A stretch of DNA of 64,000 nt. Source: Halomonas sp. GT. Its GTDB lineage: Bacteria > Pseudomonadota > Gammaproteobacteria > Pseudomonadales > Halomonadaceae. A program made the position numbers and the translations under genes. Below, piece after piece: positions 38,532 through 48,454 of the stretch (the stretch's first letter is position 1; every line of letters begins with the position of its first letter). The notes beneath the pieces are model-generated. The model had not been told where the DNA came from and did no database searches. It worked only from the letters and a program-made list of their open reading frames with translations. The stretch lies in the NCBI RefSeq assembly GCF_002082565.1, contig NZ_CP020562.1, forward strand, positions 2,418,001 through 2,482,000. The letters are read 5' to 3'.

Positions 38532-38562
38532 TTGACCCAACCAACGGATACGCGCCTATAAT
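38532..38562 (+). promoter_or_regulatory. Candidate promoter of zapG
   Basis: TTGACC (38532-38537), a 19-nt spacer and a perfect TATAAT (38557-38562). The spacer is longer than the optimum 17, but both hexamers are strong. The start would be about 80 nt before the GTG codon, in front of the 12-bp tandem repeat. Confidence 0.45.
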
Positions 38563-38570
38563 GGTCATGC

Positions 38571-38606
38571 TTTGTTAAGCTGTTTGTTAAGCTGTTTGTC
38601 AAACCC
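38571..38606 (+). repeat. 12-bp tandem repeat in the zapG leader
   Basis: TTTGTTAAGCTG occurs twice in exact tandem (38571-38582 and 38583-38594), followed by a diverged third copy TTTGTCAAACCC. It lies just downstream of the predicted zapG start site, so it would be in the 5' leader. Confidence 0.8.
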
Positions 38607-38649
38607 CGCCATGCGTTTGGTGGCGTGCATCACCTCTAGGGAGAATACT

Positions 38650-39096
38650 GTGGAAGCAAGCTCGCCATTCACTTTTGCGATTATCGGTCTTGTTGTTGGA
38701 TTCGTTATCGGATTAGCGTGTTATCGCCTGTTTAGCAAAGGCCAGCGTGACCACGCCACACTAAAGCAGGCACTACTTGAGCGTGAACATCAAATAGCCG
38801 AGCTCAAGAAAGGTATGGGTAGCCATCTATCTGGCGTCCAGCAACACTTAATTAATATCCGCCATGAAGCAGATCAGCTAGAACAGCAAATGGAGAACGA
38901 AGCTGCCGAATGGAAGCTGGAAGCAGCCATAACAACTCCCTCAAATGGATCCACGCCAAGCAATGAGGGTGAAGGAGATGTTAACACTCCACGTGATTAT
39001 GCTGACGGCAAAAGCGGAACGCTCTCAGAAGACTTTGGCTTAAAAGATAGCTCAAAGGAGCAGGATACACCTACCCCGCAACCGCCTCGCTATTAA
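38650..39096 (+). CDS. zapG: Z-ring associated protein ZapG (YhcB, DUF1043)
   Basis: Inner-membrane protein that links the divisome, cell elongation and envelope synthesis in E. coli. GTG 38650 with GGGAG 7 nt upstream gives 148 residues. An N-terminal span (FTFAIIGLVVGFVIGLACYRL) is followed by a coiled coil (LKQALLEREHQIAELKKGMGSH, then HLINIRHEADQLEQQMENEA). The C-terminal half is acidic and disordered. The zapE-zapG-degS order matches E. coli yhcM-yhcB-degQ/S. Confidence 0.92.
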   Translation: MEASSPFTFAIIGLVVGFVIGLACYRLFSKGQRDHATLKQALLEREHQIAELKKGMGSHLSGVQQHLINIRHEADQLEQQMENEAAEWKLEAAITTPSNGSTPSNEGEGDVNTPRDYADGKSGTLSEDFGLKDSSKEQDTPTPQPPRY

Positions 39097-39110
39097 TAAA
39101 TAATAAGGTT

Positions 39111-39145
39111 AAAGCATCCGCACAGAAAATCGATGCGGATGCTTT
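39111..39145. terminator. Terminator between convergent zapG and nif3-like gene
   Basis: 12-bp perfect stem AAAGCATCCGCA / TGCGGATGCTTT with an 11-nt loop. It lies 14 nt past the zapG stop and 13 nt past the convergent gene, with a short T-run. Confidence 0.75.
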
Positions 39146-39158
39146 ATGTAAGCTAGCG

Positions 39159-39920
39159 CTATGCTGGATTGTCGATATCAACAAATCGATGTTCAATACC
39201 ATACTCACTCGCCAACCACTCACCCAGCGCCTGAACACCAAAACGTTCAGTAGCATGATGTCCAGCAGCAATGTAATGAATCCCCATTTCTCTAGCCAAA
39301 TGGGTCGTGCGCTCTGATATTTCCCCAGACACGAAAACTTGCGCCCCTGCGTCATAAGCCGCCGTGATCATATCCTGAGCACCTCCAGTACACCATGCGA
39401 CCCTCTCTACAAGGCCAACTAAAGGCGACTCGACCACTAAAGGTGTTCGATGGAGTACTGAGGTTAATTGAACACCCAGCTCAGCGACGCTTAGCGGCTC
39501 AGCCAACCGACCGGACCACAACAATCCTTCGCCAAGCTCACCATCAATGCACCCCTCTACCTTCCACCCCAAACGCTTTGCCAGTTCGGCATTATTGCCA
39601 AACTCTGCATGTGCATCTAATGGCAAGTGATATGCCAGTAAGCTCATTTCGTTATCAAGCAGTGTTTTAATTCGCCTCTGCTTCATCCCAGTAATGGCTA
39701 CCGGTTCGTTTTTCCAGAAATAACCATGATGCACTAACACCATGTCCGCACGCCAAGCGACCGCCTCCTCTAATAACGCCTGACATGCTGTCACTCCTGA
39801 CATTACCCGCGTTACGGTATCACTTCCCTCTACCTGAAGGCCGTTAACGGTAAAATCTTTAAACTGCGATGACCGCAATTGATGGTCGCAAGCAGCGACT
39901 AGTTGGTCGCGATGGATCAC
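39159..39920 (-). CDS. Nif3-like dinuclear metal centre protein (YbgI family)
   Basis: Conserved protein with a di-metal site; E. coli YbgI forms a hexameric toroid and is annotated as a GTP cyclohydrolase I type 2 homologue, but the physiological role is unsettled. The 253-residue protein has the metal-binding HHGYFWKNE near residues 64-72, AYHLPLDAHAEFGNNAELA near 95, GGAQDMITAAYDAGAQVFVSGE near 179, and GHHATERFGVQALGEWLA near 218, which supplies the last ligands. It is divergent from the DegS-type protease gene. Confidence 0.92.
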   Translation of the reverse strand: MIHRDQLVAACDHQLRSSQFKDFTVNGLQVEGSDTVTRVMSGVTACQALLEEAVAWRADMVLVHHGYFWKNEPVAITGMKQRRIKTLLDNEMSLLAYHLPLDAHAEFGNNAELAKRLGWKVEGCIDGELGEGLLWSGRLAEPLSVAELGVQLTSVLHRTPLVVESPLVGLVERVAWCTGGAQDMITAAYDAGAQVFVSGEISERTTHLAREMGIHYIAAGHHATERFGVQALGEWLASEYGIEHRFVDIDNPA

Positions 39921-40058
39921 TCTGACTCCTTAACCAATTAACAGGCTATCGTGAGGAACATCTCAATAAAGTGTTACGATGGAAACATTGTAAATCTCGC
40001 TTCGCGTTATCGCGAACCTCGCGACTATTTAGACTATCATCCGCTGAGGAATTTTCGC

Positions 40059-41303
40059 ATGCACCGCTCTGTGCTGCCCTATATATGGCCGATTATCACC
40101 GGGCTATTGCTCGCCGCTTTGGTGCTACTTGCTTTTCCAGAGCATCTGCCCAATCCATTTCGGCAAACACCACCGGCAACCGTCGAACCCCCTTCTTCGC
40201 TAGTACCTACCAGCGGAGAGCCAGCAGCAAGTCGACCTGCCCCTGAAATCAGACAAGCGGAACCACTCAATCGTAATCAAGGGCCTGCAAGCTACTCCAA
40301 CGCCGTTAATCAAGCGGCGCCAGCCGTCGTCAATATCTATTCGTCACGCATTGTTGAACGCGATCAACACCCATTAATGTCCGATCCTTTTTTCCAGCAA
40401 TTTTTCAGTGGCGACGATGCAACCACTCATCAGCGAATGCTGTCGAGCCTAGGCTCTGGCGTTATCGTCAGCCATGACGGCTACGTGCTAACCAATCATC
40501 ATGTGATTAATGGCGCTGACCAGATACAAGTAGCACTTCGCGACGGTCGAGAAACACTTGCGGAGGTCATTGGCACTGACCCAGAAAGCGACCTTGCCGT
40601 TTTACGAATCACCCTTGATGACTTACCAGTAATTGAACTTACTGATTCAGAACAAGTGGCCGTGGGCGATGTAGCACTCGCTATTGGCAATCCTTTCGGT
40701 GTTGGACAAACAGTTACCATGGGCATTATCAGCGCCACAGGGCGCAGTCACTTAGGCTTAAATGCCTATGAAGACTTCATTCAGACAGATGCGGCAATAA
40801 ATCCGGGTAACTCCGGGGGGGCGTTAGTAAATCCTGACGGCGCTTTAGTGGGCATTAATACGGCTATCTTCTCACGATCAGGAGGATCACAAGGGATTGG
40901 TTTCGCGATCCCAGCCAACCTTGCCCACAGCATTTTGAACGAGCTTGTAACTCGCGGTCGCGTCATCCGCGGCTGGCTAGGCATAGAAGCACAAGCTCTT
41001 TCCCGCGAATTGGCCGCATCGTTTGGATTAAGAACCCCTCAAGGCGTCATCGTCGCTGGCGTCGTGAAAGATGGGCCTGCCGCCAAAGCAGGCTTACAGC
41101 CCGGCGATGTCCTATTGTCTATTGATGGCCAGGTGATTCTGGATGCTCGAGTGACAATGAGCGCGATTGCTTCCATTCCACCCGGCACAAAACTACCGCT
41201 GACGGTCGTACGAAGCGGTGAGCGCATGGACATGACACTTGAGGTAGGAGAACGGCCAGTGCCGACTAATGCGACGTCTGGAGAGCATCAGAGCGACTCG
41301 TAA
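40059..41303 (+). CDS. degS: DegS/AlgW-type site-1 serine protease with PDZ domain
   Basis: Membrane-anchored periplasmic protease that senses misfolded outer-membrane proteins and cuts the anti-sigma factor RseA/MucA. ATG 40059, with GAGG about 9 nt upstream, gives 414 residues. An N-terminal anchor (PIITGLLLAALVLLAF) comes first, then a Pro/Ser/Gln-rich linker longer than in E. coli DegS. The trypsin-like triad is H in VLTNHHVING, D in PESDLAVLRI and S in INPGNSGGALVN. A single PDZ domain follows (GVIVAGVVKDGPAAKAGLQPGD), which favours DegS/AlgW over the soluble two-PDZ DegP. Confidence 0.92.
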   Translation: MHRSVLPYIWPIITGLLLAALVLLAFPEHLPNPFRQTPPATVEPPSSLVPTSGEPAASRPAPEIRQAEPLNRNQGPASYSNAVNQAAPAVVNIYSSRIVERDQHPLMSDPFFQQFFSGDDATTHQRMLSSLGSGVIVSHDGYVLTNHHVINGADQIQVALRDGRETLAEVIGTDPESDLAVLRITLDDLPVIELTDSEQVAVGDVALAIGNPFGVGQTVTMGIISATGRSHLGLNAYEDFIQTDAAINPGNSGGALVNPDGALVGINTAIFSRSGGSQGIGFAIPANLAHSILNELVTRGRVIRGWLGIEAQALSRELAASFGLRTPQGVIVAGVVKDGPAAKAGLQPGDVLLSIDGQVILDARVTMSAIASIPPGTKLPLTVVRSGERMDMTLEVGERPVPTNATSGEHQSDS

Positions 41304-41312
41304 GTCGCTCTG
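41289..41312 (+). other. Hairpin spanning the degS stop codon
   Basis: Perfect 10-bp stem CAGAGCGACT / AGTCGCTCTG with a 4-nt loop CGTA; the TAA stop is formed by the loop and first stem bases. No U-run follows directly (the next T6 is 28 nt on). It may mark the transcript end of degS or of convergent hisD. Confidence 0.6.
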
Positions 41313-41370
41313 AAGTATATCCACGCTTGCTCAGACAGGTTTTTTCAGACGGCGCTTTTTCAAACACTGC

Positions 41371-42687
41371 TCAATCGTTAATACGATACTCAGCTGAACG
41401 AGCATGAGCCGTCAGTGATTCGCCTCGAGCAAGTACCGATGCTATTTTACCAAGTTCAGATGCACCGCTAGGCGAGCAATGAATAATAGATGAGCGCTTC
41501 TGGAAATCATACACCCCAAGTGGTGACGAAAAACGGGCTGTTCCAGACGTGGGCAACACATGGTTCGGCCCTGCACAATAGTCACCTAGCGCTTCAGAAG
41601 TATGCCGACCCATAAAGATAGCCCCAGCGTGACGCACTTCATCAAGCCAGTCACCAGGCGCCTCTACAGAAAGCTCAAGGTGTTCCGGTGCAATACGGTT
41701 GATCAATTCAATGGCTTCGCCTTGATCTTGACATAGGATTAATGCCCCACGACGCTGCAGCGAAGCACGGGCAATACCTTCACGCTCAAGTGTGGGCAAT
41801 AATCGTTCGATTGCAGCCTCTACGGCGTCGAGATGCGCAGCGTTCCAACTAACAAAAATCGCTTGGGCATCCTCGTCGTGCTCAGCCTGGGAAAACAAGT
41901 CCATCGCCAGCCAATCTGGGTCTGTCTGGCCATCAGACACCACCATGATTTCAGAGGGGCCGGCAATCATATCAATACCAACCTGACCAAATACCGCGCG
42001 CTTAGCAGTCGCCACGTAGATATTTCCAGGCCCTACGATTTTATCTACCCGCGGAACGCTTTCCGTACCATAGGCAAGCGCCGCGACCGCCTGTGCGCCA
42101 CCAATCGTGAATACATAGTCGACGCCCGCCAGATGCGCTGCTGCCAGCACAAGATCATTCAGCACACCGTCCGGAGTCGGCACCACCATCACAATCTCGC
42201 GCACGCCGGCCACATGGGCAGGGATAGCATTCATTAATACCGAGGAAGGATATGCGGCTTTTCCACCTGGCACATAAATCCCAGCGCGATCTAAAGGAGT
42301 GACCTTTTGACCCAGTACTGTCCCATCAGCCTCTTCGTATTGCCACGAACTGGGCTTTTGGCGCTCATGATAACGCTTAATGCGGTCAGCGGCAGCAGAC
42401 AGGGCATTACGCTGCTCAGCAGGCAGGTAGTCAAAAGCCTTTTTCAGCTGCTCAGGAGATAAGCGTAGCTGCTCCATACTCTCGACTGACAGGCGATCAA
42501 AGCGATTAGTTGCCTCGACCACAGCACTATCTCCACGCTGCTTAACATCTGCCAATATCTCTTCAACACGAGCCTGTACTGCCTTATCAGACACCCCCTC
42601 CCAATCCAGCAGCGCATCTAAATGCTGATGGAATGCCCCATCAATAGTCGAGAGACGGGCAATGGTGGCTGTGGACTTATCGCTCAT
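41371..42687 (-). CDS. hisD: Histidinol dehydrogenase
   Basis: Zinc, NAD-dependent enzyme that oxidises histidinol to histidine in the last two steps of histidine synthesis. ATG 42687 (GAGG upstream) gives 438 residues. Family motifs are [27 protein letters not shown] near residue 130, [47 protein letters not shown], and [26 protein letters not shown] with catalytic residues. hisG lies 13 nt upstream. hisC, which follows hisD in Pseudomonas, is not here. Confidence 0.98.
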   Translation of the reverse strand: MSDKSTATIARLSTIDGAFHQHLDALLDWEGVSDKAVQARVEEILADVKQRGDSAVVEATNRFDRLSVESMEQLRLSPEQLKKAFDYLPAEQRNALSAAADRIKRYHERQKPSSWQYEEADGTVLGQKVTPLDRAGIYVPGGKAAYPSSVLMNAIPAHVAGVREIVMVVPTPDGVLNDLVLAAAHLAGVDYVFTIGGAQAVAALAYGTESVPRVDKIVGPGNIYVATAKRAVFGQVGIDMIAGPSEIMVVSDGQTDPDWLAMDLFSQAEHDEDAQAIFVSWNAAHLDAVEAAIERLLPTLEREGIARASLQRRGALILCQDQGEAIELINRIAPEHLELSVEAPGDWLDEVRHAGAIFMGRHTSEALGDYCAGPNHVLPTSGTARFSSPLGVYDFQKRSSIIHCSPSGASELGKIASVLARGESLTAHARSAEYRIND

Positions 42688-42700
42688 GGTAAACCTCGCG

Positions 42701-43354
42701 TCATTCAATAGGCTGAGTCTGGCGCTTTTTAACCGCACTTTCCAGGCGGGCTAATAATGGCTTAATGCGGTCATGCTTCATGGTCATGGCCGCTTTATTA
42801 ACCACTAGACGGGTGCTGATATGGGCAATAAGCTCCCGAGGCTCCATTCCATTGGCGCGTAGCGTATTGCCGGTATCCACGATATCAACAATTTCATCGG
42901 CCAAGTTCATCAGGGGAGCAAGTTCCATCGCCCCATAGAGCTTGATCACTTCGGCTTGAATACCCTGCTCTGCATAATAGCGCCTCGCTACGTTTACAAA
43001 TTTGGTAGCTACACGACGACGCGCTTCAGCAGGCGGCTGACCTGTCACACCAGCAGTCATTAGCTTGCAACGAGCAATATCCAAGTCTAAGGGTTCGTAT
43101 AGCCCTTCAGCGCCATGCTCAAGCAGAACATCTTTACCCGCAATTCCAACATCCGCGGCACCCAACTGCACATAAGTCGGCACGTCGGTTGCCCGTATGA
43201 TCACCAGCTTTACATCTGGCAAATTAGTATCAAACAACAGCTTACGGCTTTTACCCAAATCTTCTGCCGGGGTAATTCCCGCATCCGCCAACAGCGGCAG
43301 CGTTTCGTCCAAAATACGCCCTTTTGAAAGGGCTAGAATCAGTTGCTTACTCAT
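42701..43354 (-). CDS. hisG: ATP phosphoribosyltransferase, short form
   Basis: First enzyme of histidine synthesis, joining ATP and PRPP. The 217-residue length marks the short form (HisG-S), which lacks the C-terminal regulatory domain and needs the HisZ subunit encoded elsewhere. Motifs are [16 protein letters not shown] at the start, [23 protein letters not shown], and [20 protein letters not shown] near residue 150, the PRPP loop. It is co-directional with murA upstream and hisD downstream. Confidence 0.97.
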   Translation of the reverse strand: MSKQLILALSKGRILDETLPLLADAGITPAEDLGKSRKLLFDTNLPDVKLVIIRATDVPTYVQLGAADVGIAGKDVLLEHGAEGLYEPLDLDIARCKLMTAGVTGQPPAEARRRVATKFVNVARRYYAEQGIQAEVIKLYGAMELAPLMNLADEIVDIVDTGNTLRANGMEPRELIAHISTRLVVNKAAMTMKHDRIKPLLARLESAVKKRQTQPIE

Positions 43355-43382
43355 TGTTTAGGCCAATGGTTAATAACATGGC

Positions 43383-44654
<1,272 letters not shown>

Positions 44655-44657
44655 CTA

Positions 44658-44906
44658 CTATGCGTTTTCCGGTGCAGTTTGCCACTGCGCCGGAGTAAAC
44701 GTTTTGATACTAATGGCGTGGAGAGCGCCGGATGCAATTTCGTCATTTAGCGCCGCATAGACCAGTTGCTGACGCTTTACAGGAGAAAGACCTTCAAAAG
44801 CTTCGCCAACCGCGATCACCTGAAAATTGCAGCCTTCACCCTGGATATGAAAATCACATCCATCGATGCGGGACTCAAGCAGTGCTTTTACCTCGTTGGG
44901 TTGCAT
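44658..44906 (-). CDS. ibaG: BolA-family protein IbaG (YrbA)
   Basis: Small BolA-type protein that binds monothiol glutaredoxin through shared iron-sulfur clusters and is linked to acid stress. The 82-residue chain shows the class II BolA fold: IDGCDFHIQGEGCNFQVIAVGEAFEG, then LSPVKRQQLVYAALNDEIASGALHAISIKTFTP, including the conserved R-x-Q/H-x-x-V region and the C-terminal His. It lies between mlaB and murA, the normal yrbA site. Confidence 0.93.
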   Translation of the reverse strand: MQPNEVKALLESRIDGCDFHIQGEGCNFQVIAVGEAFEGLSPVKRQQLVYAALNDEIASGALHAISIKTFTPAQWQTAPENA

Positions 44907-45029
44907 AAGACAGGAAACTCCTTTGGGTCATTGAATTAGGTAATTGAAATAGGTGGGGACGTTGAATAAGTGAGGAACAAAGGAACATGATAAAGAAAAG
45001 CGGCACGCTTGGCGATGCCAGACGCTCAC

Positions 45030-45362
45030 TCACGCTTCAGCGTTGGGCGAACCAATTAAAGCATCAAGCTCAGCAAGCGACGTTAGCCGCTCAAGCGGAG
45101 CAGACAATGCAATCGACGTAACGACAATCCTCAGCGAGTGACAAGCACGTAGCCATTCAAACAACACGCTAATCGCCGCGCTACTTGCCTTTGAAACGCC
45201 TGAAAAATCGAGGACAACATCAGTTAACCGAGCACTTTCAAGCCATTTAACGCCCGCAGCGGCCACGTCGGCCGCTGCATTGACATTAAGATCTCCCTCA
45301 ACTGCCAACGCACAAGACTGCGCATTTAGCGAAACATGGGGCGTAGATAACAACGTCGTCAC
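45030..45362 (-). CDS. mlaB: STAS-domain protein MlaB
   Basis: Cytoplasmic STAS-fold subunit that stabilises and activates the MlaFE transporter. The 110-residue protein starts at a GTG that overlaps the mlaC stop (GTGA). The STAS core is ALAVEGDLNVNAAADVAAAG and LDFSGVSKASSAAISVLFEW, whose Ser/Ala loop corresponds to the regulatory site. Sequence identity in this family is low; the position at the end of mlaFEDC makes the call secure. A 123-nt gap separates it from ibaG. Confidence 0.9.
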   Translation of the reverse strand: MTTLLSTPHVSLNAQSCALAVEGDLNVNAAADVAAAGVKWLESARLTDVVLDFSGVSKASSAAISVLFEWLRACHSLRIVVTSIALSAPLERLTSLAELDALIGSPNAEA

Positions 45363-46018
45363 GCGTTGCCCCCTTGCTCAAGCTCGTCGACGCCAATTTC
45401 GGGTGACCAGCTACGAATTACCGCGTCATAGTCGCGGTTATTTTCGCGCATTGATTGATCAAACTGGTTGCGGAAGGTCAGTCCTAAATTGATGCCATTA
45501 ACAATGACATTAACCACTTTCCACTCGCCGTCTGAAAGTCTCAGGCTGTAGCTAACGGGGTAAATTTGGCCATTAGTAGCTACAACTTCCATATCAACAC
45601 TGGCTTGATCTTCGTAGCGCTGCCCGCGCTGATCCGCCAGCACTCTCAGTTCATCATAATCAAAAGTCACGAGACCACGCGTGTACGTGTCAATCAAGGT
45701 TTGACGAAAAACATTGGCAAACCGACTGCGCTGTTCTGGTGTCGCATTGCGAAAGTAACTTCCCATTACGCTGGCGCCGATATAACGAAAATCCGCCACA
45801 TCATTAAGACTGTCGTTAACTAACGCTTTAAGCTCATCAAGATTATTGGCGTAATAATCTTCTCTGCCATTAATCTGCTCCATGAATTCATTGACGTTGT
45901 CACGAACCAACGCCTCTGGCGATTTCGACTGAGCCTGAGCAGCGAACGGCAGCAGGGCAACCGCTAGCGACAACAAAAAGAGCAAACGACGGGCCAACAT
46001 TACGCTATTTTCTTTCAT
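45359..46018 (-). CDS. mlaC: Periplasmic phospholipid carrier MlaC
   Basis: Soluble lipid shuttle between the outer-membrane MlaA-porin complex and inner-membrane MlaFEDB. ATG 46018 with AGGTGA upstream gives 219 residues. The signal peptide (MLARRLLFLLSLAVALLPFAAQAQS) is clear. The Tgt2/MlaC domain carries RYIGASVMGSYFRNATPEQRSRFANVFRQTL, LRVLADQRGQRYEDQASVDMEV, SLRLSDGEWKVVNVIVNGINLG. It follows mlaD and overlaps mlaB by 4 nt. Confidence 0.95.
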   Translation of the reverse strand: MKENSVMLARRLLFLLSLAVALLPFAAQAQSKSPEALVRDNVNEFMEQINGREDYYANNLDELKALVNDSLNDVADFRYIGASVMGSYFRNATPEQRSRFANVFRQTLIDTYTRGLVTFDYDELRVLADQRGQRYEDQASVDMEVVATNGQIYPVSYSLRLSDGEWKVVNVIVNGINLGLTFRNQFDQSMRENNRDYDAVIRSWSPEIGVDELEQGGNA

Positions 46019-46056
46019 TAAAGTCACCTCATGACAACTGACAGCACCCACGGTGC

Positions 46057-46521
46057 TTAGTTAGTAACCATATTGGATACAAATTGCTGGATAAGTTCTT
46101 CGAGTACCAAGGCAGACTGTGTATCTCGAATAACATCGCCCTCTTCAAGCACTTCAGGAGCACCGCCAACACTCAGGCCAATATACTGCTCACCGAGCAG
46201 TCCCGCCGTCAAAATAGCCGCAGTAGTGTCTTGTGAAAGCTGGCCTTTAAGGTCGCTATTGAGGCTCAGCACCACCCGCGCATCATACCACTCAGTATCA
46301 AGTTCAATGGCCTCTACCCGACCCACAGTGACACCGGCCATTGTGACCCGGGCACGCGGTTTCAGGCTGCCTATATTGGAAAAGCTTGCCTCAAGACGAA
46401 ACGTATCCGAAGGTGCTGAAAGCGTCATCCCACTAACGCGCAAGCCCAAAAAAACAAGACCCAGAATGCCCGCAAGCATAAACAGGCCAACGCCAAACTC
46501 CATGGTTTTACTGCGCTTCAT
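46057..46521 (-). CDS. mlaD: Phospholipid-transport MCE protein MlaD
   Basis: Single-span MCE protein forming the periplasmic hexameric ring of the Mla transporter. ATG 46521, with GGAG 8 nt upstream and just after the mlaE stop, gives 154 residues. The N-terminal anchor (EFGVGLFMLAGILGLVFLGLRV) is followed by one MCE domain (FRLEASFSNIGSLKPRARVTMAGVTVGRVEAIEL), and TAAILTAGLLGEQYIGLSVGG. The C-terminal LVLEELIQQFVSNM is the ring-pore helix. Confidence 0.96.
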   Translation of the reverse strand: MKRSKTMEFGVGLFMLAGILGLVFLGLRVSGMTLSAPSDTFRLEASFSNIGSLKPRARVTMAGVTVGRVEAIELDTEWYDARVVLSLNSDLKGQLSQDTTAAILTAGLLGEQYIGLSVGGAPEVLEEGDVIRDTQSALVLEELIQQFVSNMVTN

Positions 46522-46537
46522 GTTATTGCTCCACCCA

Positions 46538-47338
46538 TTAAAGGCCGCCAAACATAACGGCGGTCAATACAAAATCCAGCCCCAAAACAGCAAGCGATGA
46601 ATACACCACCGTACGTGTGGTCGCACGTGAAATACCTTCAGATGTAGGCACCAAGTCATACCCTTGGAACACCGCAATCCAGGTAACGACCACTGCAAAT
46701 ACAAGGCTTTTGATTATTCCATTACCGATATCATCAACAAACGAAACACTAGCCTGCATGTTGCTCCAGTAAGAACCTTCAAAAACCCCCAGCCACTCCA
46801 CACCAACCAAATAGCCACCCCAAATTCCCACCACGCTAAAACCAACGGTAAGAATGGGTAGTGCAATAAAACCTGCCCACAACCTTGGCGCCACAACCCG
46901 GCGCAGTGGATCAACGCCAATCATTTCCATGCTTGTTAACTGCTCAGTCGCCTTCATCAGGCCAATTTCCGCCGTTAACGCAGAGCCCGCGCGCCCAGCA
47001 AACAATAATGCAGCGACCACCGGCGCTAGCTCTCGAAGAAGCGAAAGAGCCACCATCTGGCCGAGCGCCTGCTCTGCCCCAAAGTCAACCAGGATGGTGT
47101 ATCCCTGCAGCGCAAGCACCATGCCTATAAATAGCCCTGACACCAGTACAATAGCCAGAGATAGCACACCAACAAAGTGAACTTGGCGCAGCCACAGCGA
47201 CCACCCCTCCCGTGAAGGCACCCCTACTGCCGACTGCGCAAGAAAGACACCTGCACGCCCTAGCGACTCTAAGGAATCACACCCCTTCTGCCCCAGCCGG
47301 GCAACATTCGAGATAGCATGTTTGATGTTTGATTGCAT
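46538..47338 (-). CDS. mlaE: Phospholipid ABC transporter permease MlaE
   Basis: Integral membrane permease of the MlaFEDB complex. The 266-residue protein has about five or six hydrophobic spans and the MlaE signature: [84 protein letters not shown] and [31 protein letters not shown]. The ATG directly follows the mlaF TAA (TAAATG), so expression is coupled. Confidence 0.97.
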   Translation of the reverse strand: MQSNIKHAISNVARLGQKGCDSLESLGRAGVFLAQSAVGVPSREGWSLWLRQVHFVGVLSLAIVLVSGLFIGMVLALQGYTILVDFGAEQALGQMVALSLLRELAPVVAALLFAGRAGSALTAEIGLMKATEQLTSMEMIGVDPLRRVVAPRLWAGFIALPILTVGFSVVGIWGGYLVGVEWLGVFEGSYWSNMQASVSFVDDIGNGIIKSLVFAVVVTWIAVFQGYDLVPTSEGISRATTRTVVYSSLAVLGLDFVLTAVMFGGL

Positions 47339-48160
47339 TTAACGCACCTTCCCTGCAGAGGCTTGGCCTAGAATATCGCGGTAAAGTGTCTCAGCGGGAT
47401 AGTGAAACGGCACCGGCCCGTCTGGCTCTCCATGAATAAACTGGCTCACTCGGGGATCCTGGTTCGTATCTAAGTTAAGTGGCGTGCCAGAGGCTACCAC
47501 CTGCCCATCAGCAATGAGGTACAGATAATCCGCAATACTGAGGGTCTCTTTAATATCGTGTGAAACGATCACAGACGTAAGCGACAGTGCCTGATTAAGC
47601 CGTTTAATTAGTTGTACAAGAACCCCCATAGAAATCGGGTCTTGCCCGACAAAAGGCTCATCATAAAGGATCAACTCTGGATCAAGCGCTACCGCCCGTG
47701 CCAGCGCCACACGCCTTGCCATCCCCCCCGAAAGCTCAGCAGGCGACAAGTGCCTAGCTCCGCGCAAACCGACTGCCTGTAACTTGAGAAGCACCAGGTC
47801 ACGTATCATAGGATCAGGCAAGTCAGTATGCACCCGAAGCGGAAAGGCAACGTTTTCATACACATCAAGATCTGAAAATAGTGCACCGCTCTGAAACAGC
47901 ATGCCCATGCGCTTACGCAGCGTAAACAAGGCCTTACGCGACAGGCGATGCACATCTTGACCGTCGATTAGCACTCGCCCGCGATCAGGCGTTAATTGTC
48001 CACCAATTAACTTTAAAAGGGTCGTTTTACCGGTACCGCTTGGCCCCATGATAGCCGTTACTTGGCCACGCGAAATCGTCATATTGATTCCGCGAAAAAT
48101 ATCATGATCACCCCGCGAGAAGTACAAATCTTCAATTTCGATGAAGGGAGCATCTGTCAT
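47339..48160 (-). CDS. mlaF: Phospholipid ABC transporter ATPase MlaF
   Basis: ATPase subunit that powers Mla-dependent lipid transport across the inner membrane. The 273-residue protein has Walker A AIMGPSGTGKTTLLKLIGG near residue 36, the Q-loop MLFQSGALF, the ABC signature LSGGMARRVALARAVALDPELI, and Walker B LILYDEPFVGQDPIS. The switch His is in VIVSHDIKETL. First gene of mlaFEDCB; divergent from kdsD across a region with a 17-bp tandem repeat. Confidence 0.97.
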   Translation of the reverse strand: MTDAPFIEIEDLYFSRGDHDIFRGINMTISRGQVTAIMGPSGTGKTTLLKLIGGQLTPDRGRVLIDGQDVHRLSRKALFTLRKRMGMLFQSGALFSDLDVYENVAFPLRVHTDLPDPMIRDLVLLKLQAVGLRGARHLSPAELSGGMARRVALARAVALDPELILYDEPFVGQDPISMGVLVQLIKRLNQALSLTSVIVSHDIKETLSIADYLYLIADGQVVASGTPLNLDTNQDPRVSQFIHGEPDGPVPFHYPAETLYRDILGQASAGKVR

Positions 48161-48454
48161 GGGCTAGCTGGCCTTGATGGTCGTCTTGCCGCAACAGCAT
48201 CAGTATAATGCTGGCTACGCACGAGTTAGTTAAAAACAGATAGTTCAAAAAAACAGGTAGTTTAAAAGAACAGACAGTTTAAAAAACAGTGTTTTCGAAA
48301 TATTATCGAACATCGTAACGTAACACTACTCACAGTAACAGAGACGCTTATTGCGACGGCTATAAAGAGTAGGATACGCGCCTTACCTACAAACCGCGTC
48401 AAGATGTTATTCTTATCGACCTACTTTTGACCGCCTATGAAAAGAGACGTCCTC
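48161..48454. promoter_or_regulatory. Divergent promoter region of mlaFEDCB and kdsD-lpt
   Basis: This 294-nt gene-free region should drive both the leftward mla operon and the rightward kdsD-kdsC-lptCAB operon. Visible elements are TATAAT on plus at 48204-48209 (overlapping TATACT on minus), both without good -35 boxes, and the 17-bp tandem repeat. The rest is AT-rich with no ORF. Confidence 0.5.
48224..48290. repeat. 17-bp tandem repeat in the mlaF/kdsD divergent region
   Basis: Units ACAGATAGTTCAAAAAA (48236-48252), ACAGGTAGTTTAAAAGA (48253-48269) and ACAGACAGTTTAAAAA (48270-48285) follow one another. A degenerate copy (GTTAGTTAAAAA) lies on the left and a partial ACAGT on the right. The spacing is 17, 17 and 16 bp. 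A perfect TATAAT lies just left (48204-48209). Repeated binding sites or slippage are both possible. Confidence 0.8.

Noticed and set aside
46073..46600. 175-codon ORF antisense to mlaD
   Set aside because: Ser/Arg/Pro-rich shadow translation of a well supported mlaD gene.
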